From assembly GCA_041919675.1 (NCBI GenBank), contig JAYRTJ010000004.1, forward strand, positions 1 to 64,000: a stretch of DNA of 64,000 bases, read 5' to 3'. The notes below the pieces were generated by a model that was given only the letters and a program-made list of their open reading frames with translations, made no database searches and was not told the origin of the DNA. Shown here one piece after another: positions 25,713 to 34,292 of the stretch. Source of the stretch: SHVO01 sp041919675 (GTDB lineage: Bacteria; Pseudomonadota; Alphaproteobacteria; Rhodospirillales; Rhodospirillaceae). How positions within the stretch are numbered: position 1 is the stretch's first letter; each line of letters starts with the position of its first letter. The position numbers were made by a program, and so were the translations under genes.

Positions 25713-26204
25713 ATGGCCGAACCAAAAACTATCGTCAATCCGCTGTTCCTGCGTGAGGACGACCTCCGCCAAGCCATTGAATTGCTGTTCTTTGCCTACC
25801 GCGACTTTACCGCGCGGGGCGACGCGATCCTCGCGCGGCAACATTTCGGCCGGGCCCATCACCGCATCCTTTATTTCGTCGGCCGCTACCCCGGAATTCC
25901 GGTCGGCGATCTTCTGGATATCCTCAACATCACAAAGCAGAGTTTGTCCCGGGTGCTGAGTCAGCTCGTGCGCGAGGAATACGTGTTGCAGAAGCCCGGC
26001 ACACGCGACCGCCGCCAGCGGCTGTTGTACCTGACCGACAAAGGCAAGACATTGGAACGCGAACTGACCAGCGAACAGCGGATGCGCTTCGCCGCCGCCT
26101 ATAAGGACGCGGGCGCCGTGGCCGTCGAAGGCTTCCGCAAGGTGATGCTCGGCATCATGGACGCCAAGGCCCGCAAGCGCTTCCTCAGCCCCTTTGAAAC
26201 ATGA
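25713..26204 (+). CDS. petP: MarR-family transcriptional regulator (PetP type)
   Basis: 163 residues from ATG 25713, preceded by GAGAAAG; ATG 25677 in frame would add 12 residues but starts close to the palindrome. The winged helix is clear: VGDLLDILNITKQSLSRVLSQ, then EEYVLQKPGTRDRRQRLLYLT. It overlaps the response regulator gene by four bases (ATGA). In Rhodobacter capsulatus the petP-petR pair is needed for cytochrome bc1 production; homologues of both sit here. The name rests on that gene order. Confidence 0.8.
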   Translation: MAEPKTIVNPLFLREDDLRQAIELLFFAYRDFTARGDAILARQHFGRAHHRILYFVGRYPGIPVGDLLDILNITKQSLSRVLSQLVREEYVLQKPGTRDRRQRLLYLTDKGKTLERELTSEQRMRFAAAYKDAGAVAVEGFRKVMLGIMDAKARKRFLSPFET

Positions 26205-26923
26205 ACACCTCCGTCCCCGCCAAGAGCAGCGAGCCTTATCCGCCGCACATCCTGGTGGTGGACGACGACACGCGCTTGCGGACCCTGCTGAAGAAGTTCC
26301 TGGGCGAAAGCGGCTACATGGTCAGCGCGGCCGCCAACGCGGCCGAGGCGCGGCGCCAGATGAGCTCGCTGACGTTCGATCTTCTGGTCGTCGATGTGAT
26401 GATGCCCGGCGAGGACGGTTACGCCCTCACCAGGACCATTCGCGCGCAGAGCAACGTGCCGATCCTAATGTTGACGGCCATGGGCGAAGCGACGAACCGC
26501 ATCAAGGGCCTCGAGCTCGGCGTCGACGATTACATGGCCAAGCCGTTCGAGCCGAAGGAACTGGTCTTGCGCATCGGTTCGATCCTGCGCCGCGCGCCGC
26601 CCCCGCCGCCGCAAGCCGTTTCAAAAACCGAACTCAAATTCGGCGCCTGCCGCTACGACATGATGCGCAAGCAGCTCACGCAGAACGGCGAGCCCGTGCA
26701 TCTCACCGTCGCCGAGAACGAGCTTCTCCATACCCTCGCGCAAAAGGCCAATGAGGCCATCGAGCGCTCGGACCTTGGCGTCACCGAGGACGCCGGCTTC
26801 AATCCGCGCACGATCGACGTGCAGATCACCCGGCTTCGGCGCAAGATCGAGCCGGACCCGCGCCAGCCGCGCTATCTGCAGACGGTGCGCGGCACCGGCT
26901 ACATGTTGAGGACAGATCCGTGA
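26201..26923 (+). CDS. petR: OmpR/PhoB-type response regulator (PetR type)
   Basis: 240 residues. The receiver domain (about 15-130) has the acidic triplet DDD (21-23), phospho-acceptor Asp65 (LLVVDVMMPGEDG) and the Lys in DDYMAKPFEP. A winged-helix DNA-binding domain follows (about 140-238; FNPRTIDVQITRLRRKIEPD, LQTVRGTGYML). It overlaps both petP and the next kinase gene by four bases, so regulator, response regulator and kinase are coupled. Confidence 0.9.
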   Translation: MNTSVPAKSSEPYPPHILVVDDDTRLRTLLKKFLGESGYMVSAAANAAEARRQMSSLTFDLLVVDVMMPGEDGYALTRTIRAQSNVPILMLTAMGEATNRIKGLELGVDDYMAKPFEPKELVLRIGSILRRAPPPPPQAVSKTELKFGACRYDMMRKQLTQNGEPVHLTVAENELLHTLAQKANEAIERSDLGVTEDAGFNPRTIDVQITRLRRKIEPDPRQPRYLQTVRGTGYMLRTDP

Positions 26924-28314
26924 CGCCTTTGGACAAGAGCGGCGCACCGGGCGCACACATGCCCCAAAACTCCTGGCTGAAGTGGCCGGAGCCGGCGGCG
27001 CTCGAGCGCATCATGCCGCGGACCCTGATGGCGCGCGTCAGCCTGACCATCGTCGTGCCGCTGATCCTGGTGCAGCTCATCTCGACCTACGTGTTCTACG
27101 ACAATCACTGGGACACCATGAGCCGGCGCATGACCCAGGACCTGGCCGGGGACATCGCCTCGGTCTCGGCCCTCATGGCCGAGTTCCAGGATCCGGCCCA
27201 GCGCGAATGGGTCGCGGCCAACGCCAAGCAGACCATGGAGCTCGACATCAGCTTCACCGCGGGCGCCAAGCTGGAACGTGTCGATGCGGTGAACGAACCG
27301 GAGGATCTCGCGCTCTTCCGGGAAGCCTTGCGCGGCGTTTTGCGCCAGCCCTTCTCCATTGACCGTTTTGCCTTCCGCACCGATCGTCTTGTCGCCATCC
27401 GCGTGCAGACGGAAGACGGCGTCATCACCGTGCTCGCGCCCCGAAGGCGCATTTTTTCCAACAGCACGCTGGTCTTCGTGATCTGGATGGTCGGCTCCTC
27501 CATGCTGCTCTTCGGCGTCGCGACCGTGTACCTGCGCAGCCAGGTCGCCATCGTGCGCCGGCTGGCGCGCGCGGCGGAAAACTTCGGCAAGGGCCGCGAG
27601 GTGCCGGACTTCCCCAGCGACGGGCCTTACGAAGTGCGTCAGGCGGCGCGGGCGTTCAATCTGATGCGCGCGCGCATTCAGAGGCAGATCGCCCAGCGTA
27701 CTGAAATGCTGGCGGGCGTTTCGCACGACCTGCGCACGCCGCTGACGCGGCTTAAGCTTCAACTGGCGATGATGGAGAATCGTTCGCAGGACATCGCGGA
27801 TTTACGCGAGGATGTCGCCGAAATGGAACGCATGCTGGAGGCCTATCTGGCTTTCGCGCGCGGCGACGGCGCCGAGGAGGCCGCCCCGACCAACGTTGCC
27901 GAATTGATCGAGGGCGTCGTGAGCAGGTTCCGCCGCGACGGCAGGGGAATCGGCCTTGCGACCAGCGGACTGCCGAAACAGATCGCCCTCAAGGCCGTGG
28001 CTTTCGAACGATCGCTGGGCAATCTCATCAGCAACGCGGCGCGCTACGGCACGCGGGTCGAGGTGCATGCGCGGCGCATCGAGGGCTCGATTCAGATCGA
28101 TGTGGATGACGACGGACCCGGCATTCCCGCCGACAAGCGCGAGGAGGTGTTCCGCGCTTTCCATCGCCTGGAACCTTCGCGCAACCCGGAAACCGGCGGC
28201 ATCGGCCTGGGCTTGACCATTACCCGCGATATCGTGCGCGGCATGGGCGGCGAGGTGACTCTGGTGGACAGCCCGCTGGGCGGTCTTCGCGCGACGGTGA
28301 CGATTCCACTCTAG
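26920..28314 (+). CDS. EnvZ-like sensor histidine kinase
   Basis: 464 residues from a GTG overlapping the petR stop. Two membrane helices (MARVSLTIVVPLILVQLIST, about 37-57, and STLVFVIWMVGSSMLLFGVA, about 185-205) flank a periplasmic sensor loop of about 125 residues. A HAMP segment follows, then the H-box GVSHDLRTPLTRLKL with His269, N-box SLGNLISNAARYG and G-boxes DDDGPGIP and GGIGLGLTITRDI. It is the likely partner of the PetR-type regulator. Its stop overlaps that of the convergent receiver gene. Confidence 0.92.
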   Translation: MTPLDKSGAPGAHMPQNSWLKWPEPAALERIMPRTLMARVSLTIVVPLILVQLISTYVFYDNHWDTMSRRMTQDLAGDIASVSALMAEFQDPAQREWVAANAKQTMELDISFTAGAKLERVDAVNEPEDLALFREALRGVLRQPFSIDRFAFRTDRLVAIRVQTEDGVITVLAPRRRIFSNSTLVFVIWMVGSSMLLFGVATVYLRSQVAIVRRLARAAENFGKGREVPDFPSDGPYEVRQAARAFNLMRARIQRQIAQRTEMLAGVSHDLRTPLTRLKLQLAMMENRSQDIADLREDVAEMERMLEAYLAFARGDGAEEAAPTNVAELIEGVVSRFRRDGRGIGLATSGLPKQIALKAVAFERSLGNLISNAARYGTRVEVHARRIEGSIQIDVDDDGPGIPADKREEVFRAFHRLEPSRNPETGGIGLGLTITRDIVRGMGGEVTLVDSPLGGLRATVTIPL

Positions 28315-28718
28315 GCATCGTCCGCCGAGAGACGGGCCAGGGAAATAGCCTGGAGCAGGTGTTCCTCGTTCACGGGCTTGTCCAAAACGGCCAGGACGCC
28401 AGCGCGCAGCGCGCGCTGCTTCAGCGCAGCGTCGGCACGGCCCGTAAACATGATCACGGGAATTCTGATGTCGCGGGCCCGCAGCGTCTCGACGAGTTCG
28501 ACGCCGGTCATCCCGGGCATATGATTGTCGAGAACCAGGCAGTCGCTGTGCTGAAGGATCTCCGCGTCCAGCAGCGCCGCCGCTGAAGCAAATGCGTTCA
28601 CCGGCAGGCCGTGCGATTCGAGCAAAGCGCGGGTGGAATCCCGCACCGGCTCGTCGTCATCAACCACAAAAACCCAAGGCTCACGCAAGGCCATGCGCCT
28701 CTCAAATGCGATGTACAC
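28311..28718 (-). CDS. Single-domain response regulator
   Basis: 135 residues (or 127 from the Met at 28694), a receiver domain only: acidic residues DDDE at 20-23, phospho-Asp64 (CLVLDNHMPGMTG), Thr in IMFTGRADA, and Lys in AVLDKPVNEE. No output domain. It lies 57 bases downstream of fixJ on the same strand, so it may be co-transcribed with fixLJ and compete for or modify FixL phosphotransfer. Its stop overlaps the stop of the kinase gene on the other strand. Confidence 0.88.
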   Translation of the reverse strand: MYIAFERRMALREPWVFVVDDDEPVRDSTRALLESHGLPVNAFASAAALLDAEILQHSDCLVLDNHMPGMTGVELVETLRARDIRIPVIMFTGRADAALKQRALRAGVLAVLDKPVNEEHLLQAISLARLSADDA

Positions 28719-28753
28719 GGCCGAAAACCTACGCGAGCGATGGCACGCTCGAT

Positions 28754-28761
28754 ATACGTAG
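28754..28761 (-). promoter_or_regulatory. FixJ-like site
   Basis: ATACGTAG matches the described FixJ recognition octamer GTAMGTAG with one mismatch, 36 bases before the single-domain receiver gene and just after fixJ. A hairpin CGAGCG-N6-CGCTCG (28734-28751) lies beside it. Short motif, so chance is possible. Confidence 0.25.
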
Positions 28762-28775
28762 AAGTCCTTAGAGCC

Positions 28776-29423
28776 TTAAGTGGCCGCCGAAATCTCGATC
28801 TTGGCCGCAAGCGCCATGCGCACGAGATCCGAGAGGCTGCGGGCCTGCAATTTCTCCATCACGCGCCCCCGGTGCACTTCCACGGTCCGCGGTGAGATGT
28901 CCATGCGGTGAGCAATGACTTTATTAGGGCGTCCGGCCACGAGATGTTCCATGACCTCGCGTTCGCGCGCGGTGAGCTGCGCGATGCGCGTCTCGGCCTC
29001 CTGCGCGGCCGCGCTCTCGCCGCGGCTGCGACGGCTCTGCGCCAGTCCCCGTTCGATGCCGGCACGCAAAACCTCGTCGTCAAACGGCTTCTCGATAAAA
29101 TCCACCGCCCCGGCCTTCATGGCGCGCACGGCCAACGGGACATCGCCGTGGCCGGTGATGATAACGACGGGCAATCCCCATCCGCGCCGGATAATCTCTT
29201 CCTGAAGCTCGAGCCCATCCATATCGGGCATGCGGATGTCGGCGATCACGCAGCAAGCCTCCTTCGGCCTGAACCCCTCCAGAAAGGCCCTGGCGGACTC
29301 GAACGGCTCGACCGCGAACCCTTCCGCTTCCAGCAGCGCCGCGAGGGAGTCGCGCACGGCCGCATCGTCATCCACCACGAAGATCGAACCTTTCCCAGTA
29401 CCTTCGGTGGTGACTTGGCTCAT
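28776..29423 (-). CDS. fixJ: Response regulator FixJ
   Basis: 215 residues. The receiver domain has DDD (18-20), phospho-Asp62 (CVIADIRMPDMDG), the ITGHGD loop and Lys in DFIEKPFDDEVL. A LuxR-type helix-turn-helix fills about 150-205 (AQLTAREREVMEHLVAGRPN, KVIAHRMDISPRTVEVHRGR). These two halves and the four-base overlap with the upstream FixL gene identify it as FixJ rather than a general NarL-type regulator. It should activate fixK when oxygen is low. Confidence 0.92.
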   Translation of the reverse strand: MSQVTTEGTGKGSIFVVDDDAAVRDSLAALLEAEGFAVEPFESARAFLEGFRPKEACCVIADIRMPDMDGLELQEEIIRRGWGLPVVIITGHGDVPLAVRAMKAGAVDFIEKPFDDEVLRAGIERGLAQSRRSRGESAAAQEAETRIAQLTAREREVMEHLVAGRPNKVIAHRMDISPRTVEVHRGRVMEKLQARSLSDLVRMALAAKIEISAAT

Positions 29424-30943
29424 CGCACGGCCTCTTCATCATACCCGTCGTGAGCGACAGGCAACTGAAAACTAAAAGTCACGCCGCCCCCCGGGTTGGC
29501 GGCGGCGGTCATCTTTCCCCCGTGGGCCTCAACTATAGAGCGGCAAATGGATAGGCCAATGCCCATTCCGTCGCTCTTGGTCGTCACGAATGGCTGAAAC
29601 AGCTTCGAAGCGACCTCCTCGGAAAGCCCCGGTCCCGTATCGGAAACCGCAACCCTGACGAAGTCATCGCCGTCGAGCGCGGTCGAGAGGCCGAGTTCGC
29701 GCCGTTCACGGCCCGCCATGGCTTCAAGCGCATTGCGCACGAGGTTGAGCACAATCTGTTGGATCTGAATTTTATCGATCAAAACCTGCGGCAGAGTCTC
29801 GTCGAATTTGGGCGTGACCGTGACGCCGGAATCCGCGGCGCCGACAAAGGCCAGGGCCACGGCTTCCTCGATCACCTTGTTGACGTCTTCGGGCGCGCGA
29901 TTGCCTTCACGCTTTTCCACGAAGTCCCGCAGACGCCGGATGATCTGGCCGGCCCGGATCGTCTGACCGGCCGCCTTATCGAGCAGTTCCTGCACCTTCG
30001 GGCGCGTCGCCTCGAGTCCCTGGTCGAGGGTGCGGCGCGCCGCCTTGACGTAGTTGGCCGCCGCGGTCAGGGGCTGATTGAGCTCATGGGCGAGCGCCGA
30101 ACTCATCTGCCCCATCGCGGTCAGGCGCGCGACGTGGATGAGCTCGGCCTGCAGGTCCTGGAGGCGCCGCGCGGCGCCCTCTCGCTCGGTGATGTCGCGG
30201 ATAAAGCCGGTGAAAAGCCGGCGCTCGCCGATCCGGATCTCGCCGATATTCAGCTCTATCGGAAACGTCGTGCCGTCGCGCCTCAAGCCCATGACGACGC
30301 GTCCGATGCCGATGACGCGTTTTTCGCCCGTGGCGCGGTAATGCGCGAGATAACCGTCGTGGCGATCGCGGTACGGCGGAGGCATGAGCATCTTCACGTT
30401 CTGCCCAAGCACTTCGCTTTCCAGATAGCCGAACAGCCATACCGCCGCGGCATTGAGGGATTCGATGTTGCCCATCTCGTCGATGACGATGATCGCGTCG
30501 GGACCGGTTTCGAGGACGCTGCGCAGGCGCTCCTCACGTTCGCGGATCGCGTTTTCGGCCTCTTTCTGGGCAGTGATGTCCTGGATGAACCCGACGAACA
30601 GACTTTTGCCGTCCAACGCGCCTTCCCCCATCGACAGCAGGATCGGAAAGGCGGAGCCGTCCTTGCGCCGTCCGACCATCTCGCGCGGGCGTACGGATCC
30701 GCCCCCGTCCGGCCGCAGTATTTCGCCCAGAGGCGGCGGATTGTGCAGAAGGGCCGAGATACTCTTCCCGGCGACGTCGGCCGCGGTATAGCCGAACTGG
30801 CGTTCGCACATGGGATTGAAGAGTTGTATGCGCCCGGCAGCGTCGGCAACGACGATGCCGCTCGCCGCAGTGGTGACGAGAACGTCGAAGCGTGCGTGAA
30901 CTTCCGCGGCGGAAAGTCCGGCCGTTTGCCCGATGCGTTCCAT
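29420..30943 (-). CDS. fixL: Heme-PAS oxygen sensor kinase FixL
   Basis: 507 residues, no membrane segments. Two PAS domains (about 16-125 and 138-250) precede the kinase core. In the second PAS, His195 (YRDRHDGYLAHY) and Arg215 (IGIGRVVMGLRRDGTTFP) have the same spacing (20 residues) as the heme-ligand His200 and distal Arg220 of Bradyrhizobium FixL, so heme binding is expected. The kinase has H-box LAHELNQPLTAAANY with His286, N-box NLVRNALEAM and GIGLSICRSIVEAHGG. It is oxygen-controlled and phosphorylates FixJ. Confidence 0.92.
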   Translation of the reverse strand: MERIGQTAGLSAAEVHARFDVLVTTAASGIVVADAAGRIQLFNPMCERQFGYTAADVAGKSISALLHNPPPLGEILRPDGGGSVRPREMVGRRKDGSAFPILLSMGEGALDGKSLFVGFIQDITAQKEAENAIREREERLRSVLETGPDAIIVIDEMGNIESLNAAAVWLFGYLESEVLGQNVKMLMPPPYRDRHDGYLAHYRATGEKRVIGIGRVVMGLRRDGTTFPIELNIGEIRIGERRLFTGFIRDITEREGAARRLQDLQAELIHVARLTAMGQMSSALAHELNQPLTAAANYVKAARRTLDQGLEATRPKVQELLDKAAGQTIRAGQIIRRLRDFVEKREGNRAPEDVNKVIEEAVALAFVGAADSGVTVTPKFDETLPQVLIDKIQIQQIVLNLVRNALEAMAGRERRELGLSTALDGDDFVRVAVSDTGPGLSEEVASKLFQPFVTTKSDGMGIGLSICRSIVEAHGGKMTAAANPGGGVTFSFQLPVAHDGYDEEAVR

Positions 30944-31108
30944 GGTCTAGCGCCGGCTCACAATCAGAATTCCCCGTCCATGCAGGCCGCGAAGCGCCCC
31001 AAAACCTGCGCCGGCGGAACGCCATACGTAAAAACCCGTACGAGCAACCCCCAATTTTAAGCGGCGGCGCCCTCGTCCATCCTCGCAACAGAGGAGCTCA
31101 GTCACGCG

Positions 31109-31825
31109 ATGAGCGAGGAGCCTAACATGTTGCAGACCGCGCCTGGAACTCTCGCGAACGACCACGACACGGCCTCGTGGGCCAAGGACGCGTTCGTTTC
31201 AACGCCGCGCGCGATCGATCCGCTGGCCGGCCATGGCCTGCGGATCGCCGTCAAACGCGGTCAGGAAATTTTCGCCGAAGGCGATGCCGCCGAGAGCTGC
31301 TACCGACTTGCGGAAGGCAGCATCCGTCTCGTGAAACTCATGGCCGACGGACGCCGCCAAGTCTGTGAATTCCTGAAGGCCGGCGACCTGCTCGGTTTCG
31401 AAACCGACGAGGAATATTACTTCTCGGCCGAAGCCGTGAACGACTGCACGCTGATGCGTTATCCGCGCCGCGCCGTCGAGACGTTGCTCGCGGAAGACAA
31501 GCTCTTCGCACGTCATGTGCGCAAGGTGACTGTCCGCGGTTTGCAGGGTGCCTACCAGCGCATGGTGCTTCTCTGCCACAAGTCGGCGCAGGAACGCATT
31601 GCGTGGTTTCTCCTCGATGTGGCCGATCGCGCGGGACTCGAGAATGGATACATCCACCTGCCGATGACGCGCACGGACATCGCGAACTATCTGGGCATGG
31701 CCATCGAGACCGTGAGCAGGGTCCTGGGCCAGTTCAAGCAGAACGGCGCCCTTATTCAAAAAAGCCTCAACCGCATCCAGATCGTCGACCGCAATGCCCT
31801 GGAGCTTGTCCGGGGCGAGGTGTAA
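31109..31825 (+). CDS. fixK: Crp/Fnr-family regulator of the FixK type
   Basis: 238 residues. The cyclic-nucleotide-binding-like domain (about 45-150) contains GQEIFAEGDAAESCYRLAEG. A Crp-type helix-turn-helix lies near the C terminus (MTRTDIANYLGMAIETVSRV). The N-terminal cysteine cluster of Fnr is absent, which fits FixK, a protein controlled by transcription from FixLJ rather than by its own iron-sulfur cluster. It is divergent from fixL (165 bases apart). Its usual targets, fixNOQP, are not in the window. Confidence 0.88.
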   Translation: MSEEPNMLQTAPGTLANDHDTASWAKDAFVSTPRAIDPLAGHGLRIAVKRGQEIFAEGDAAESCYRLAEGSIRLVKLMADGRRQVCEFLKAGDLLGFETDEEYYFSAEAVNDCTLMRYPRRAVETLLAEDKLFARHVRKVTVRGLQGAYQRMVLLCHKSAQERIAWFLLDVADRAGLENGYIHLPMTRTDIANYLGMAIETVSRVLGQFKQNGALIQKSLNRIQIVDRNALELVRGEV

Positions 31826-31882
31826 CGGGCGCGGCGGCCGGGAAAATGCGGGCGAATACGGAACAACAAGGACGCGCTGCCG

Positions 31883-32137
31883 TTGTCGTTTCCAGTTCGA
31901 TTCCCAGCCCCTTTGAGTCACGTGCAGGTGATCGTTGTCGCGAAATTGAAGTGTCCGGGTTGCGGACATAGCGGAACCGCCGAATGGACGGCGTACCGCC
32001 CCAAATTCCTCCGGGAGTTCAAGGCTATCAGCGGCAGGTTCGTCGCCGGCGGCGCCGGGCGCAACACCGCGTTCCAATGCCAAGGCTGCCGTTGCATCGC
32101 CGCGACGCTGGAAGACCTCGCGGCAGCCCGCGCCTAA
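31883..32137 (+). CDS. Small zinc-ribbon-like protein
   Basis: Up to 84 residues from a TTG preceded by AAGGA; the true start is unclear. Two cysteine pairs (LKCPGCGHSG and FQCQGCRCIA) about 35 residues apart could bind zinc. The sequence between them (TAEWTAYRPKFLREF) is not low in complexity, and no larger gene competes for this stretch. Function unknown. It sits between fixK and a TPR methyltransferase on the same strand. Confidence 0.5.
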   Translation: MSFPVRFPAPLSHVQVIVVAKLKCPGCGHSGTAEWTAYRPKFLREFKAISGRFVAGGAGRNTAFQCQGCRCIAATLEDLAAARA

Positions 32138-32188
32138 ACTCCCTAAGCTCCAAAATCGGCTTGCAAAGCCCGGTCGCCGCAGGTCCTC

Positions 32189-33787
32189 TTGCCCGAGGAA
32201 CCCGAGGGGCATGCGGACGTGGATGCGGCCGATCTCAGATTGAATGTCACGGCCGAGGCGCTGGTCGCGCGGGCCCGCCGCGACGCAGCGGACAAAGCTG
32301 TCCAGGTCGAGACGCTGGCCACGCTCGCCGCCATCGGCGCATTCGAACACGGGGTCGATCTTGCGCACGCGGCGCTGTCGAAATTTCCCGAAAGCCCGGC
32401 GGTCAATCTCGCGGCGCTGCAGATATTTACCGCCTTAAAGGACCGGGCGGCGGCGGCGGACACGGCGGGGCTGCTCTGCCGGCACCGGCCGGACTCGCCG
32501 GGAGCCTGGCAGCGCTGGGCCATCCACGCCACCGCGGCTGGGCGCCACGCCGACGCCCGCGTCGCGTTCAAAGCCGCGCTCGCACAAGCGCCGCGCGCGG
32601 CGATCCTGTGGAACGGGCTTGCCGACGCAGCCATTCAGTGCGGCGATCTCGCCGAGGCGGAAGCGGCCCTGCGCCAATCGCTGACTCTCGAGGCCGGGCA
32701 GGCCCCGCCCGCCGGCCAACTTGGCCGCCTCCTGATGAAACGCGGCGCGCTTGGCGAAGCCGAGGAATGGATGGAACGCTCCATCGCCTCCGATCCAACG
32801 CTCACGGCCGTACACGTCAACTTGGCGGCTGTGCGCCTCAGGCTGAGGCGGCCCCACGCGGCGCTTGCCGCCGCCGCGGAGGCCGTGCGCCTGGCGCCCA
32901 ATCTCGCCGGCGCACATGCGATCTATGGTCAGGTCCTCGTCGAGATGGGCCGCTACGCACAGGCAAGGACGTCCTTTCGAATCGCGCTCGCGTGCGATCC
33001 GGCGAATGCGGAAGCGGCCTATGGCCTCGCGCGCGCGTTGGCGAAGTCGGGTCACCCCGACCAGGCGGTCGCGGCGGCCGACGCATATCTCGCCCTCCGT
33101 CCAAACGACGCGCAAGCCGCTCACATGCGCTGCGCCTGGGCGCGCGAGCGTGTCACTTCCGCGCCGGACGACTACATACGCACGCTGTTCGACGGCGTTG
33201 CCGACCAGTTCGATGCGCACCTCGAAGGCGCCCTCGCCTATGACGCGCCGCAGCGCGCCGCGGCGCTCCTCAAAGAAATCTATCCCGCCCCCGACCATTT
33301 CCGGAAGCTGTGCGATATCGGCTGCGGAACGGGACTGATGGCGAAAACGCTGGCCGACCACTACGCCATTCCCGAATGCGTCGGCGTGGATCTGTCGCCA
33401 CGGATGATCGCGCAGGCGCGGACGAAGTCGCTCTATTCGGAACTCATAGCGGGTGAAGGCGTCGCCACACTCGCCAGGATGGACCGGAGCTTCGATCTGA
33501 TCACGGCCCTCGACATGCTGATCTACGTCGGTGACGCCGGTCCGTTCATGCGGGAAGCCGCGCGGCGTCTTGCCCGTGGCGGGGCGCTTGCGCTGTCTTT
33601 GGAAACCGCCGACGACATCGCGGATGTACGGCTTGAACTCACCGCGCGTTTTTCACACAACAAGGCGCACGTGATCGCGCAAGCGCAAAAGGAAGGGCTG
33701 TGTCTCGCGCGCGGCATTGATGTCCCGCTCCGCCGGGAAGGCGGCGCGGATGTGAAAGGCTACATTGCGGTGTTCGAGCGCCGATAG
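32189..33787 (+). CDS. TPR-repeat SAM-dependent methyltransferase
   Basis: 532 residues from a TTG start; GTG 32219 is an alternative. Residues about 30-330 are tetratricopeptide-like helical repeats (LWNGLADAAIQCGDLAEAEA, AVHVNLAAVRLRLRRPHAAL, AIYGQVLVEMGRYAQARTSF). The C-terminal domain (about 370-530) is a class I methyltransferase with the SAM loop LCDIGCGTGLMAKTLAD and the acidic strand-end GVDLSPRMI. Such proteins are annotated as TPR methyltransferases of unknown substrate. No membrane segment. Confidence 0.88.
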   Translation: MPEEPEGHADVDAADLRLNVTAEALVARARRDAADKAVQVETLATLAAIGAFEHGVDLAHAALSKFPESPAVNLAALQIFTALKDRAAAADTAGLLCRHRPDSPGAWQRWAIHATAAGRHADARVAFKAALAQAPRAAILWNGLADAAIQCGDLAEAEAALRQSLTLEAGQAPPAGQLGRLLMKRGALGEAEEWMERSIASDPTLTAVHVNLAAVRLRLRRPHAALAAAAEAVRLAPNLAGAHAIYGQVLVEMGRYAQARTSFRIALACDPANAEAAYGLARALAKSGHPDQAVAAADAYLALRPNDAQAAHMRCAWARERVTSAPDDYIRTLFDGVADQFDAHLEGALAYDAPQRAAALLKEIYPAPDHFRKLCDIGCGTGLMAKTLADHYAIPECVGVDLSPRMIAQARTKSLYSELIAGEGVATLARMDRSFDLITALDMLIYVGDAGPFMREAARRLARGGALALSLETADDIADVRLELTARFSHNKAHVIAQAQKEGLCLARGIDVPLRREGGADVKGYIAVFERR

Positions 33788-33790
33788 CGC

Positions 33791-34282
33791 CTACGGCACG
33801 ATCAGGCGCCAGGCCGGTTTCGGCGGCGTGTCCTTGGCTTTCGGCTTCGGTTTCACGCCTGGCAAGGGCGTTCCGTCGACGTTCTCCTCCAGCCACCAGC
33901 CCGCTGTGCGGCCGTCGCCGTGCGGTTCGTACGGACGGTCGTAATAGAACGTGTAGACGGGCTTGCCTTTGTAGGCCCACTGCTTGCGGCCGTCCGCACG
34001 CTGGACAATGGTCCACTCGCCCGTCGGCGTCGCGTGTTCGGGCGCGCGGATGATCGGCCACACCGCCGCGCACACCGCGTCGCAATTGGACGCGCCGTCC
34101 GTGTCGCCCTCGAAGGTGTAAAGCGGCAGAAACGCAGGGAACGACTTGTACACCCACGTTGTGCCGTCACGCCCCAACGCGACTTCACCCGGATGATTGG
34201 GGTTGGGATCGCCTTCGGCCGCGCGCGCCATACCTGCCGTCAATAAACACACCGCGCTGAACGCGAAAAGGGCCGCACGCAT
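33791..34282 (-). CDS. Exported protein with Lipoprotein_15-type repeats
   Basis: 163 residues from the Met that begins a signal peptide (MRAALFAFSAVCLLTAGMARA). The mature part carries the secreted-repeat pattern of Pfam Lipoprotein_15: a strand ending PLYTFEGDTDGASNCDAVCA with AVWPI, then GRKQWAYKGKPVYTFYYD. The paired Cys suggest a disulfide. Function of the family is unknown. It lies 10 bases downstream of the COQ9-like gene on the same strand. Confidence 0.8.
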   Translation of the reverse strand: MRAALFAFSAVCLLTAGMARAAEGDPNPNHPGEVALGRDGTTWVYKSFPAFLPLYTFEGDTDGASNCDAVCAAVWPIIRAPEHATPTGEWTIVQRADGRKQWAYKGKPVYTFYYDRPYEPHGDGRTAGWWLEENVDGTPLPGVKPKPKAKDTPPKPAWRLIVP

Positions 34283-34292
34283 GAGAAAAATC

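Noticed and set aside
28742..28758. TGGCACG resembling a sigma-54 -24 box before the receiver gene
   Set aside because: The -12 element is missing: the position reads ATATAC instead of TTGC, and the strand is opposite to the gene.
30944..31108. Fnr/FixK box between fixL and fixK
   Set aside because: No TTGAT-N4-ATCAA or close match; only weak TACGTA-like sequence.
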